Assembly: GCF_007830125.1 (NCBI RefSeq) | Contig: NZ_VLLG01000003.1 | Coordinates: forward strand, 796,247 to 860,246 | From: Chitinophaga japonensis | GTDB lineage: Bacteria > Bacteroidota > Bacteroidia > Chitinophagales > Chitinophagaceae | DNA length: 64,000 nt | Direction: 5' to 3' | In this document: positions 48,566 to 57,340 of the stretch, one piece after another | How the letters are laid out: the number at the start of each line of letters is the position of its first letter | Position numbering within the stretch: the first letter of the stretch is position 1 | Notes under the pieces: model-generated | Told to the model about the DNA's origin: nothing | What the model saw: only the letters and a program-made list of their open reading frames with translations | Databases searched by the model: none | Program-made: the position numbers and the translations under genes

Positions 48566-49264
48566 CTAGGGTACGATCTCCAGCAACTCCACTTCAAATA
48601 TCAGTGTGCTGCCCGGCGGTATCTTGGGGCCCGCCTGGCGGTCGCCATAGGCCAGGTCTGCGGGGATGAACAGTTTCCATTTGGAGCCTGTGGGCATCAG
48701 TTGCAGCGCTTCTGTCCAGCCCTTGATAACGCCGCCCACCTGGAAGGTAACCGGCTCGCCCCGTTGTACGGAGCTGTCAAAGATGGTACCATCTATCAGC
48801 ATGCCCTGGTAATGCGTTTTTACCCGGTCGGTAGCAGCCGGTTTGGGACCGGTACCTTCCTGCATTACCTGGTACTGCAGGCCGCTGGGCAATGTTACCA
48901 CGCCCGGTTTGCTTTTATTGGCCGCCAGGAACTGCTCGCCGGCCATCTTGTTCTTCGCTACCTTTTCAGCTTTCAGTTGCTGCAGGTATTCGCTGATGCT
49001 CATATCACATTGTGCTTTTGTTAATAATAATGGCTGGTCCTTAGTGGCGTCCTGGATGGCTTTCATCAGCAGGGCCGTGTTCAGGTGGTCCAGCCCCTGC
49101 GCTTTCAGGCTGCTGCCGATATCCTGCCCGATGGCATAGCTGACGGAGTCCAGCTTTGTTTTCAGTAAAGGGCCCTGGGCCGTTTTGGCCTTGCCCTTAT
49201 GTTGCGTATAGCCGTGGAGGCTTGCCAGGCCCAGCACCCCCAGGAATAGGAATTTTCTGATCAT
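48566..49264 (-). CDS. FKBP-type peptidyl-prolyl isomerase (FkpA/Mip-like, exported)
   Basis: A 232-residue exported folding catalyst. Signal peptide FLFLGVLGLASLHGYTQ, then the helical dimerisation domain typical of FkpA/Mip (YAIGQDIGSSLKAQG, about 42-110), then the FKBP domain from about residue 130 (VKTHYQGMLIDGTIFDSS, GVIKGWTEAL, IPPGSTLIFEVELLEI). It acts on envelope proteins. ATG 49264 (MIRKFLFLG) gives the best signal peptide; the upstream ATG at 49282 adds six residues. Confidence 0.92.
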   Translation of the reverse strand: MIRKFLFLGVLGLASLHGYTQHKGKAKTAQGPLLKTKLDSVSYAIGQDIGSSLKAQGLDHLNTALLMKAIQDATKDQPLLLTKAQCDMSISEYLQQLKAEKVAKNKMAGEQFLAANKSKPGVVTLPSGLQYQVMQEGTGPKPAATDRVKTHYQGMLIDGTIFDSSVQRGEPVTFQVGGVIKGWTEALQLMPTGSKWKLFIPADLAYGDRQAGPKIPPGSTLIFEVELLEIVP

Positions 49265-49306
49265 ACGTATCTCGGTTGTCAAATATTGGCCGGCAAGATA
49301 GCTAAA

Positions 49307-49390
49307 TTATGCGGTTGCCGCTATAGCGGTCAGCAGCATAATGGCCACGAAAACAAAGGAAAGGCTGATGATCAGTATTGGCTTTTTCAT
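49307..49390 (-). CDS. Possible 27-residue membrane peptide
   Basis: A short frame MKKPILIISLSFVFVAIMLL ending in TAIAATA that would form one transmembrane helix. It sits between the CocE-type hydrolase gene and the FKBP gene on the same strand, 45 bases after the hydrolase stop. Short membrane peptides of this kind are common but hard to prove; nothing links it to a function. Confidence 0.4.
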   Translation of the reverse strand: MKKPILIISLSFVFVAIMLLTAIAATA

Positions 49391-49435
49391 AACGTCATGT
49401 GGATTTGTATAAAGGTAATCGCTTTTTCTTAAAAA

Positions 49436-51334
49436 TTATTTTACAACCGGCAGAACGATACCGGAGGCATGCTCCGCGTCATGGTACACCCGGATGGTGG
49501 CCTTCCGGAAATCGCTGTCATCACAGTGGTAGATGTCCATGAACTGTTGCGGGTTGCGGTCTACCAGCGGGAACCAGGAACTCTGTACCTGTACCATTAT
49601 TTTATGCCCTTTTTTAAAGGTATGCGCCACATCCGGCAGGGTAAACTGCACTTTGGTGGGCTGGCCCGGCTCAAAAGGCTCCGGTTTTTCAAAGCTGTTG
49701 CGGAACTTGCCCCGCATTACCTCCCCGCGTACCAGCATCTGGTAGCCCCCCATCGGGTAGGTACTGGCGGGCACGCGCCGGTGCTCGGCAGGCGCATCCG
49801 TTTCGTACCTGAAATCATCGGGAAACACATCTATCACCTTCACAATAAAATCAGCGTCGGTGCCGCTGGTGCTCACCACCAGGTTGGCGGTGACGGGGCC
49901 TGCCAGGGTAATATCCTGCTCCAGGAGATCCGTTTCAAATACCAGCACATCCGGGCGGCGGGCGGCAAAGCGCTGGTCGTCCGTCATATAATTGATGGTA
50001 CGGGTAAAATGCACGTCTTCTGTGTACGGCACCGGTTTGGCAGGGTCGCTGATGTATTCGCTGAAGCGGTTGCTGCCGGATGGCTTTTGGAAGCCCAGCT
50101 TACCGCCGGGCTGCAGGTAAGCAGTTTGCGGCTGCATATCGGCAGGCGGCCATTGCGGCAGCTTTTTCCACTGGTTCTCACCGGTAAAGAAGATGGTGGC
50201 TTCCGCAATATCCGGCTCGGGACCTTTCCCTTTCAGGTAATAATTGAAGAAAGGAATTTCTATGTTTTGAATATACCATTCGGAAGTATTGCTGCCAAAA
50301 CGCACGTTGCCCAGGTGCGTACCATCGCCGGAGGCCCACTGTCCGTGGTACCAGGGCCCCATTACCAGGCGGTTGTTGGTGCCCGGGCTTTGCTTTTCAA
50401 TGGCCTGGTAGGTATACCAGGCGCCAAAGCAGTCTTCCGCGTCAAATACGCCGCCCACTACCAGCATAACGGGTTGCACGTTTTTCAGGTGCGTGCGCAC
50501 ATTGCGGGCCTTCCACCACTCGTCCAGGTTGGGGTGCGCATACAGGTCCTTCCAGAAGGCGATGCTGTCGCCCATCAGGCGGGCAAAGTTTTTTAGCGCG
50601 CCTGTTTCCAGGTAAAACTTGTAATTGTCGTGCGTATAGTAGTCAAAGCCGGCAGGTCCCACGCTGGTGGGCCTGGGCCGCGGTTTGCCAAAGGAGCTGT
50701 AGAAGGCGAAGGCGTCCATCACAAAAAAAGCGCCGTTATGGTGAAAATCATCGCCTATGAACCAGTCTGTTACCGGCGCCTGCGGGCTCACCGCTTTCAG
50801 TGCAGGATGCCCGCTCAGGGCGCCCATAGTGCTGTAGAATCCCGGGTAGGAAATGCCCAGTTGGCCTACTTTGCCATTGTTGCTTTCCAGGTTTTTTACC
50901 AGCCAGTCCACGGTGTCGTAGGTGTCGCTGGCTTCATCAATATCTTTTTTACCCTTTTTACCGGGGTTAAACGGGCGTACATCCACAAAGGTGCCCTCGC
51001 TCATCCACCTGCCTCTTACGTCCTGTATCGCGAAAATATAGCCTTCTTTCAGGTACTGAAGGGCGTAGGTCCGCCAGAATTGCGCGAATGCATCGGCGCC
51101 GTAGGGAGCACAGCTATACGGTGTGCGCATCATCAATACAGGATGCTTTTCCGAATGGTCTTTGGGAGCATAGATGGCGGTAAACAGCCGTACACCATCC
51201 CGCATGGGAATGTATACTTCTTTTTTGGTGTAATGCGCACGCACCCAGAGAGAATCTTCATTAATATTACCGGCTTTGGTGGCTGCCGGCAATACCAGCA
51301 GGAGGACACATGCCAGCCACAGGTATTTTTGCAT
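49436..51334 (-). CDS. CocE/NonD-family (X-Pro dipeptidyl-peptidase S15-like) hydrolase
   Basis: A 632-residue exported hydrolase. Signal peptide LWLACVLLLVLPAATKAG, then an alpha/beta-hydrolase domain starting YTKKEVYIPMRDGVRLFTAIY, with RTPYSCAPYG, IFAIQDVRGRWMSEG and the nucleophile Ser in GQLGISYPGFYS near residue 160. A jelly-roll C-terminal domain typical of the S15/CocE family follows (about 400-632). Related enzymes hydrolyse X-Pro dipeptides, glutaryl-7-ACA or cocaine esters; here the substrate is unknown. Divergent from the YjbR-like gene, with a 47-base gap. Confidence 0.9.
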   Translation of the reverse strand: MQKYLWLACVLLLVLPAATKAGNINEDSLWVRAHYTKKEVYIPMRDGVRLFTAIYAPKDHSEKHPVLMMRTPYSCAPYGADAFAQFWRTYALQYLKEGYIFAIQDVRGRWMSEGTFVDVRPFNPGKKGKKDIDEASDTYDTVDWLVKNLESNNGKVGQLGISYPGFYSTMGALSGHPALKAVSPQAPVTDWFIGDDFHHNGAFFVMDAFAFYSSFGKPRPRPTSVGPAGFDYYTHDNYKFYLETGALKNFARLMGDSIAFWKDLYAHPNLDEWWKARNVRTHLKNVQPVMLVVGGVFDAEDCFGAWYTYQAIEKQSPGTNNRLVMGPWYHGQWASGDGTHLGNVRFGSNTSEWYIQNIEIPFFNYYLKGKGPEPDIAEATIFFTGENQWKKLPQWPPADMQPQTAYLQPGGKLGFQKPSGSNRFSEYISDPAKPVPYTEDVHFTRTINYMTDDQRFAARRPDVLVFETDLLEQDITLAGPVTANLVVSTSGTDADFIVKVIDVFPDDFRYETDAPAEHRRVPASTYPMGGYQMLVRGEVMRGKFRNSFEKPEPFEPGQPTKVQFTLPDVAHTFKKGHKIMVQVQSSWFPLVDRNPQQFMDIYHCDDSDFRKATIRVYHDAEHASGIVLPVVK

Positions 51335-51381
51335 AATCGTAAGCGGTTTAGATCAATTGATAAATTTACTAAATTCGGTGT

Positions 51382-51732
51382 ATGCATATAGAACAATTCC
51401 GCGAATATTGCCTTTCCCTCAAAGGAGTGACGGAAGAATTTCCCTTTGGCGAGCATACCCTTGTATATAAGGTAATGGGTAAAATGTTCGCCCTTACTGA
51501 CCTGGAGAATTTTGAAAGCATCAATCTCAAATGCGACCCTGAAACGGCCATAGAGCTGCGGGAGCGCTACGATGGCGTAACACCCGGCTATCATATGAAC
51601 AAAAAGCACTGGAACACAGTAGCTACACACGCGGGCATCCCGGACAAGCTGTTGTATGAGTGGATCCGGCATTCCTATGACCTGGTGGCCGCTTCCCTCC
51701 CCAAAAAAATAAGGGAGGCGCTGCAATCCTGA
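51382..51732 (+). CDS. MmcQ/YjbR-family protein
   Basis: A 116-residue protein of the CyaY-like YjbR fold. Marks are the opening EQFREYCLSLKGVTEEFPFG and the KHWNTVATHAGIPDKLLYEWI RHSYDLV block typical of the family. It is thought to bind DNA, but this is poorly established. A TAAATTCG promoter-like element at 51370-51377, one mismatch from TAnnTTTG, ends four bases before the ATG. Confidence 0.87.
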   Translation: MHIEQFREYCLSLKGVTEEFPFGEHTLVYKVMGKMFALTDLENFESINLKCDPETAIELRERYDGVTPGYHMNKKHWNTVATHAGIPDKLLYEWIRHSYDLVAASLPKKIREALQS

Positions 51733-51889
51733 AAAACCGGGTGGCGAATTAGCTGATTATACTTAAATTTGGAATAACGTTATGAACAATCATCAACCAG
51801 TGGAACCGGCCTTTCCCATAATAAGTGTACAAGTTACAGTTAATGAAAGGTGTCATCCGGCCGTCTGACAGATAATTATCGATAATGAA

Positions 51890-52465
51890 ATGAAAGAGGG
51901 TCTTTCACAACTGGAAGCATCCTGGCTGCAACAACTGCAACAGCACAGTGAAGAGGCGCTGGCCAAGCTCATGAAGCATTACTATGCGGATCTTTACAAT
52001 TATGCGGCCCGGTTCTCACAGGATGAATCCGTGATCAAGGATGGCATCCAGGAAGTATTTATCAGCCTGTGGCAAAGGCGGGAAACGGCCGGCGGCATCC
52101 TGTCGCTTCGCTACTACCTGCTGCGCGCCGTCAAGAATAAAGTACTTAAGGCGCTGTATTACAATGACCGCAGGGCGGGTATTGCGCCGCCGCATGCCGG
52201 TTACGAGTTCTTCCATGAATTCTCCATTGAAAAGATCATTATTGAAAGGCAGATATCCGAAGAAAAAGCAGCCCGGCTGAAACGCACGCTTTCCCTGCTT
52301 TCCAGGCGGCAGCAGGAAGTGATCTACCTCAAATTCTATCAGCACCTGGACCACGGGCAGATAGCAGAGCTGATGAGCATCAGCCGGCAGTCCGTTTACA
52401 ACCTGCTCCATGAAACCATCCAGAAGCTCAGAAGCCTGTGGCACACTGATTTTGTGACCCGTTAG
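51890..52465 (+). CDS. ECF sigma factor of the Bacteroidota sigma/FecR/SusC type
   Basis: A 191-residue sigma factor. Region 2 is LMKHYYADLYNYAARFSQDESVIKDGIQEVF...LWQRRE (about 24-70), region 4 SRRQQEVIYLKFYQHLDHGQIAELMSISRQSVYN (about 135-170). Followed 80 bases later by a FecR anti-sigma gene and then susC: the standard arrangement in which the outer membrane receptor signals through FecR to its sigma factor. The preceding 157-base gap shows no strong TAnnTTTG element. Confidence 0.93.
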   Translation: MKEGLSQLEASWLQQLQQHSEEALAKLMKHYYADLYNYAARFSQDESVIKDGIQEVFISLWQRRETAGGILSLRYYLLRAVKNKVLKALYYNDRRAGIAPPHAGYEFFHEFSIEKIIIERQISEEKAARLKRTLSLLSRRQQEVIYLKFYQHLDHGQIAELMSISRQSVYNLLHETIQKLRSLWHTDFVTR

Positions 52466-52545
52466 CATCCCCTTCAAAAAAATAATTGCATTTTTTCCAG
52501 TAGAATTTACCGGTTCCCGGAACTTAATAAGTGTAACATAGCGAT

Positions 52546-53655
52546 ATGATAAAGGATTACCGGTTGTTTGATATTACCGATTTTGTGCTGGACGAGGACT
52601 TCATTCGCTGGGTGCATGAGCAACGGGAGGAGGATGAGCTGTTCTGGAACGACTGGCTGCGCCGGCATCCGGGGAAGCACCTCGTCATTGCAGAGGCCCG
52701 GCGCATACTGGAGTCGCTTACGACCTCACAGGAGCCCGTTCCTGCAGAGGTGGTGGCGCATGAAGTGGACAGACTGCTGCAAACCATCCGGGACCAGCAG
52801 CCGGCGCCTGCGCTGCGGCGGGTCCGCAGCCGCCACACCCGGCGGTATGCAGCGGCAGCGGTCATATTGCTGGCCCTGGCGGGCATCGCGTATTTTGCCC
52901 TTACCCGGCAGGCGCCTATCCGGCAGGTGTCCTATGCAGCGCTGACCGCTCACCGGCAACTGGTGGAAAATGTGAACACCTCCGGCTCCCCCATACGGCT
53001 GACCCTGCCGGATAGCAGCGTCATAGAACTGGCGCCGGACAGCCGCATTGCTTACGCCGCAGGTTTTGACAGCGCCCGCACCCGGGATGTGTACCTTTCC
53101 GGGCAGGCTTTTTTTGACGTGGCCAGGATGCCCAACCGGCCTTTCCGGGTGTTTGCCAACGATATTGTTACCAAGGTGTTAGGCACCAGCTTTTGCATTC
53201 GCTCTTTTGAAAATGATACCACCATACAGGTAACCGTGAGAACCGGTAAGGTAAGCGTGTACACCAATACCAGCGGGCGTGCCGGCGCAGAGAACAATGC
53301 TCCCGGTAATCCCGGCGAGGTGATACTGGCGCCGAACCAGCGCCTGGTGTATGAGAAAACGGCGCAGAAATTCCAGAAGGTGCTGCTGGAAAATCCCCTG
53401 ATGATCGTACCTGCGGAAGTAGACAGAAATATGGTATATGAAGAAGCGCCCCTCAAAAAAGTATTTGATGCCATTGCTAATGCCTATGATATCAGCATTG
53501 TGTACGATGAAGACCTGTTACAGTACTGTACCGTTACCGCCGACCTGCGAAAAGAACCTTTTTACCGTAAGCTGGACCTGGTATGCCGTGCCGTAGGCGC
53601 TACCTATGAAGTAATTGAAGGCCAGGTGGTGATCCAGGCCAGCGGTTGTAACTGA
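52546..53655 (+). CDS. FecR-family transmembrane anti-sigma factor
   Basis: A 369-residue regulator. The cytosolic part (1-100) binds sigma and includes the characteristic FIRWVHEQREEDELFWNDWL. A transmembrane helix (AAAVILLALAGIAYFAL, about 103-119) follows, then a periplasmic FecR domain (RLTLPDSSVIELAPDSRIAY, VYLSGQAFFDVARMPNRPFRV, KVLGTSFCIRSFE). The C-terminal 90 residues form the STN-like DUF4974 domain (APLKKVFDAIANAYDISIVY) that meets the receptor. Together with the sigma factor and SusC it forms a three-part surface signalling path. Confidence 0.94.
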   Translation: MIKDYRLFDITDFVLDEDFIRWVHEQREEDELFWNDWLRRHPGKHLVIAEARRILESLTTSQEPVPAEVVAHEVDRLLQTIRDQQPAPALRRVRSRHTRRYAAAAVILLALAGIAYFALTRQAPIRQVSYAALTAHRQLVENVNTSGSPIRLTLPDSSVIELAPDSRIAYAAGFDSARTRDVYLSGQAFFDVARMPNRPFRVFANDIVTKVLGTSFCIRSFENDTTIQVTVRTGKVSVYTNTSGRAGAENNAPGNPGEVILAPNQRLVYEKTAQKFQKVLLENPLMIVPAEVDRNMVYEEAPLKKVFDAIANAYDISIVYDEDLLQYCTVTADLRKEPFYRKLDLVCRAVGATYEVIEGQVVIQASGCN

Positions 53656-53723
53656 ATAATGAAAAACTAACTATCGTAAACACTTTTGTATGTATAGCAC
53701 ATAAACACAAACAAACAAAAGAA

Positions 53724-53784
53724 CCGGTATTGCTGCGAACAATACCGGCTCTGAAAATGGCCCCGCAACATTGCACTTGCGGGG
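53724..53784 (+). other. Two hairpins between fecR and susC
   Basis: CCGGTATTG (53724-53732) pairs with CAATACCGG (53740-53748); CCCCGCAA (53761-53768) pairs with TTGCGGGG (53777-53784). Neither has a T tract. They lie in the 175-base gap before the susC start and may be an RNA processing or stability site. Confidence 0.5.
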
Positions 53785-53830
53785 CACCCGTCTGCTAAAA
53801 CTGATTGCTTCAAACAAACATTCCAAAGTT

Positions 53831-56800
53831 ATGAAAAAAAGGACACCCACTAACTTGTTAATCTACCGGTGTATGAAGATAGGGCTGCTTCCACTGTTAT
53901 TAGTAAACTGTCTTACAGGAATGATCTACGCCAAACCTACCAGCGGCCAGGAGGTGCTGGACAGGAAGATAAACCTGGTGGCCGACCAGCAGCCGGTAAA
54001 GACCGTGCTGAGCGAGATCAGTAAACTGGCCGAAATAAAGTTCGTATACAGCGTACAGAAAATACCCGCGCGCAAAAAGGTATCCCTCAGCGCGCACGAC
54101 CAGCGCCTGGGCGAAGTGCTGGACCGCCTGCTGCTGCCGCTGGAGATCCGCTACCATGTATCCGGCAACCAGATCGTGCTCACCCAGAAATCCGATGCGC
54201 AGGGCAACCTGCTGCCCCTGAACATCAGCCCGGACAAGCTGATACCGGATGGTTATGTGGCAAAGGTGGTGACCGGGAAGGTGACGGATGAAACCGGCAC
54301 CCCGCTGTTCGGGGTGTCCATACAGGTAAAAGGCACCTCCAGGGGCACCACCTCCGGTGCCAACGGTAACTACTCCATCAGCGTGGAGGCCGGCGAAACA
54401 CTGGAATTCACCATGATAGGGTATAAGGTGTACTCCGTACAGGTGGGCGCCGAAACTACCATCAATGTGCAGATGGAGCCCGATGTGGCCCTGCTGGAAC
54501 AGGTAGTGGTGGTAGGTTATGGCACGCAGAAAAGAAGCACCCTTACCGGCGCCATTGCTTCTGTTAGTTCCAAAACCATCTCAGAGCTGCCGGTAGCCAG
54601 CGTGGAACAGGCCCTGCAGGGCCGGGTGGCAGGTCTTACGGTGACCAATAACGGCTCTCCCGGTACCTCCGCCCTGGTTAGGATCCGGGGTATCAGCTCC
54701 ATCAGCTTTGCATCGGACCCGCTGTATGTGATAGACGGTTTTCCTACCGGTAACCTTTCCAACTTCGACACCCGCGACATAGAATCCGTAGAGGTGCTGA
54801 AAGACGCCAGCGCAGCGGCTATCTATGGCTCCAGGGCCACCAACGGGGTGATTATGATCACCACCAAAAAAGGAAGGAGGGATGACAAGCTGAAAGTAGC
54901 ATTGGACTCCTATGTAGGCACACAAGCCGCCTGGAATAAAATAGACCTCCTGAACACACAGGAATACCTGCAGTATGAAAGGGCCCTGAACGGGGCCGCC
55001 GGCATTGCGCTGCCGCCCCGCCTGGAACCGGATAATTTCAACCAGCCCATATATGAGGGGGCCAACCAAACCTTTGCCCAAACCAATACCGACTGGCAGG
55101 ACGCTTATTTCAAAAGCGGTATCATCACCCAGCACAACCTTTCCGTAAGCGGCGGTAATGAGAAATCCCGCTTCTATTCATCTGCCGGTTATTTCAAGCA
55201 GGACGGCATTGCCCAGGGCGTGAATTATGAAAGGGGCAACTACCGGATCAACTCGGACCACAACATCAGCAAAATATTCACCTTTGGAGAGAACCTGTAC
55301 TTTTCGTACTCCGATCAGCGTTATGACAACACCTCCGGGAACAGGACCCGGCTGGTGAACGTGGTGAGGAGCATGCCTTACCTGCCGGTATATGATCCTA
55401 CCACCAATGGCGGCTTCCGGGGCGCGGAGAACAGCTTTGACGGGGCGGACCCCACCAACCCGGTGGAAGACGCCACGTTGCTGGGCAATGCGCATAACAA
55501 AACCTTCAAGCTGCTGGGTACCGCCTTCCTGGAAGTGAATTTCACCAACTGGCTGAAATTCCGCTCCACCTTTGGCGTGGATTATGTGAACCTTTTCCAG
55601 CACCAGTTCTCACCCATATTTGATGACAAGGGCAGGAATGCGCCGGTAGCCACCATTACAGACATGCGCAGCAGCGCCGTCACCCAGTTATATACGCAGC
55701 AGCTTACCTTTGATAAGACATTCGGCCGACATCACCTGAATGCCACCGCTGTTTTTGAAACCCAGGGACAAAAGTATTACCAGGAGAACGGTACCGGCAA
55801 CCAGGCTTCCAACGATATTGAAACCTTTGACGGCGCCAGCAACATCAGCTTCCGGTCCATCAGGGCAGAGAACTTCCTGGTGTCTTACATCGGCCGTATC
55901 AGTTATGAGTTCGCCGAAAAATACCTGCTGAGCGCTGCCATCCGCCGCGACGGCCTGTCTATCTGGGCGCCCGGCAAAAAGTATGCTTCCTTCCCCTCTG
56001 CATCCGTGGGCTGGAGGATAGACCAGGAGCCTTTTATGAAAGGCGTTCCGGCCATTTCTGAACTGAAGGTAAGGGCCGGCTACGGGGAAACAGGACTGGA
56101 TGCCACCAGCGCATTCTATGGGGTAACCACCGGGGGAGTATACTATCCCTGGCAGGTGATTGTACGGGCCAATGGCGCCACCTATCCCTTCAACAATGAA
56201 AATACTACCGGCAACGCCTCTTACTACAATACCCTCAGCAACCCCAACCTGGAATGGGAAAAGACCAAGCAGATCAACATAGGGCTGGACCTGGGCCTGC
56301 TGGACAACCGCATTACCCTTTCCGCAGAGTATTTCCGGCGCAAAACGGATAACCTGATCCTGAATGTGCCTACACCCGGTTCTTTCGGTTTTAACAGCGT
56401 AGGCTCTTATATTAATGCCGCTTCCATGCAGAACAAGGGTTTTGAGCTGCAGGCAGGCTACAACCAAACCAAGGGCGCCTTTACCTGGAACGCTACAGGC
56501 AACATCTCCTTCATACGCAACAAGGTGCTGAAGCTGAACACGCCCAACGCTACCATCAATGAAGGCGGCGACCAGGACTTTGGCGGCGGCACCGCCATTA
56601 CCCGCACAGAGGCCGGGCATCCCATCCAGTCCTACTACGGCTACGTGGTGGAAGGTATTTTCCAGAGTAATGATGAGGTGCAGAGAAGCCCGGTGCAGAA
56701 CCCGGGAACAGCCGCCGGCGACCTGAAATTCAAAGACCTGAACGGCGATAACAGGATCACCGATGCAGACCGTACCTACCTGGGCAGCTATATCCCGGAT

Positions 56801-57301
56801 TTCTCCTATGCCCTGAACCTGGGCGCCAACTACAAGAATTTTGACCTGTCCCTCTTCTTCCAGGGCGTGCAGGGCAACGAGATCTTCAATGCCGCCAGGA
56901 TCATTTCAGAAGGTATGGCCAGGCTGTTCAATGCCGGTACAGCCGTGCTGGATGCCTGGACGCCGGAGAATACCGATACAGACGTTCCCCGCGCAATCAG
57001 CGGCGATCCCAACCAGAACGTGCGCCCTTCCACCCGCTGGGTAGAGGACGGCTCTTACCTGCGCCTGAAGAATGTGATACTGGGCTACACCATTCCCGGC
57101 TCAAAGCTGCAGACCCTTACCAGGGGCCATATCAGCAACTTCCGGGTATATGTGTCCTCGCAGAACCTGCTGACATTTACCGGCTATAAAGGCTGGGACC
57201 CGGAAATAGGATCCAAGAATACTACGCTGACCAACGGCATAGATTACGGGCAGTACCCGGCGGCCAGGTCATTCCAGGTGGGCCTGCAGGTGGGCTTTTA
57301 A
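53831..57301 (+). CDS. SusC-type TonB-dependent outer membrane receptor with STN signalling domain
   Basis: A 1156-residue outer membrane transporter. Signal sequence LLPLLLVNCLTGMIYAK, then the STN domain (LVADQQPVKTVLSEISKLAEIKFVYS, about 45-105), which contacts FecR, and a CarboxypepD_reg-like domain (VVTGKVTDETGTPLFGVSIQ, about 145-220). A TonB-box-like region (LEQVVVVGYGTQKRSTLTGAI) leads into the plug and the beta-barrel, ending in VGLQVGF. The substrate is probably an oligosaccharide or peptide, unknown. ATG 53831 (MKKRTPTNLL) is preferred to the open frame start at 53771, which reads through hairpin sequence. Confidence 0.96.
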   Translation: MKKRTPTNLLIYRCMKIGLLPLLLVNCLTGMIYAKPTSGQEVLDRKINLVADQQPVKTVLSEISKLAEIKFVYSVQKIPARKKVSLSAHDQRLGEVLDRLLLPLEIRYHVSGNQIVLTQKSDAQGNLLPLNISPDKLIPDGYVAKVVTGKVTDETGTPLFGVSIQVKGTSRGTTSGANGNYSISVEAGETLEFTMIGYKVYSVQVGAETTINVQMEPDVALLEQVVVVGYGTQKRSTLTGAIASVSSKTISELPVASVEQALQGRVAGLTVTNNGSPGTSALVRIRGISSISFASDPLYVIDGFPTGNLSNFDTRDIESVEVLKDASAAAIYGSRATNGVIMITTKKGRRDDKLKVALDSYVGTQAAWNKIDLLNTQEYLQYERALNGAAGIALPPRLEPDNFNQPIYEGANQTFAQTNTDWQDAYFKSGIITQHNLSVSGGNEKSRFYSSAGYFKQDGIAQGVNYERGNYRINSDHNISKIFTFGENLYFSYSDQRYDNTSGNRTRLVNVVRSMPYLPVYDPTTNGGFRGAENSFDGADPTNPVEDATLLGNAHNKTFKLLGTAFLEVNFTNWLKFRSTFGVDYVNLFQHQFSPIFDDKGRNAPVATITDMRSSAVTQLYTQQLTFDKTFGRHHLNATAVFETQGQKYYQENGTGNQASNDIETFDGASNISFRSIRAENFLVSYIGRISYEFAEKYLLSAAIRRDGLSIWAPGKKYASFPSASVGWRIDQEPFMKGVPAISELKVRAGYGETGLDATSAFYGVTTGGVYYPWQVIVRANGATYPFNNENTTGNASYYNTLSNPNLEWEKTKQINIGLDLGLLDNRITLSAEYFRRKTDNLILNVPTPGSFGFNSVGSYINAASMQNKGFELQAGYNQTKGAFTWNATGNISFIRNKVLKLNTPNATINEGGDQDFGGGTAITRTEAGHPIQSYYGYVVEGIFQSNDEVQRSPVQNPGTAAGDLKFKDLNGDNRITDADRTYLGSYIPDFSYALNLGANYKNFDLSLFFQGVQGNEIFNAARIISEGMARLFNAGTAVLDAWTPENTDTDVPRAISGDPNQNVRPSTRWVEDGSYLRLKNVILGYTIPGSKLQTLTRGHISNFRVYVSSQNLLTFTGYKGWDPEIGSKNTTLTNGIDYGQYPAARSFQVGLQVGF

Positions 57302-57305
57302 TTAA

Positions 57306-57340
57306 CTGAAACCGAGCATGATAAACATTTTTGACATGAA
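57306..57340 (+). other. Partial copy of the leader motif at the susD start
   Basis: TGAAACCGAGCATGATA (57307-57323) is identical to the first 17 bases of the leader motif at 19629. The next bases (ACATTTTTGACATGAAGAAC) resemble copy 1 (ACATTTTTTACATAAGGAC). The GCGAGGTTCCA half is missing. The susD start codon lies within this segment. Confidence 0.5.

Noticed and set aside
53771..53830. An earlier start for susC at 53771
   Set aside because: The extra 20 residues translate a hairpin and put no recognisable signal sequence first; ATG 53831 fits SusC N-termini.
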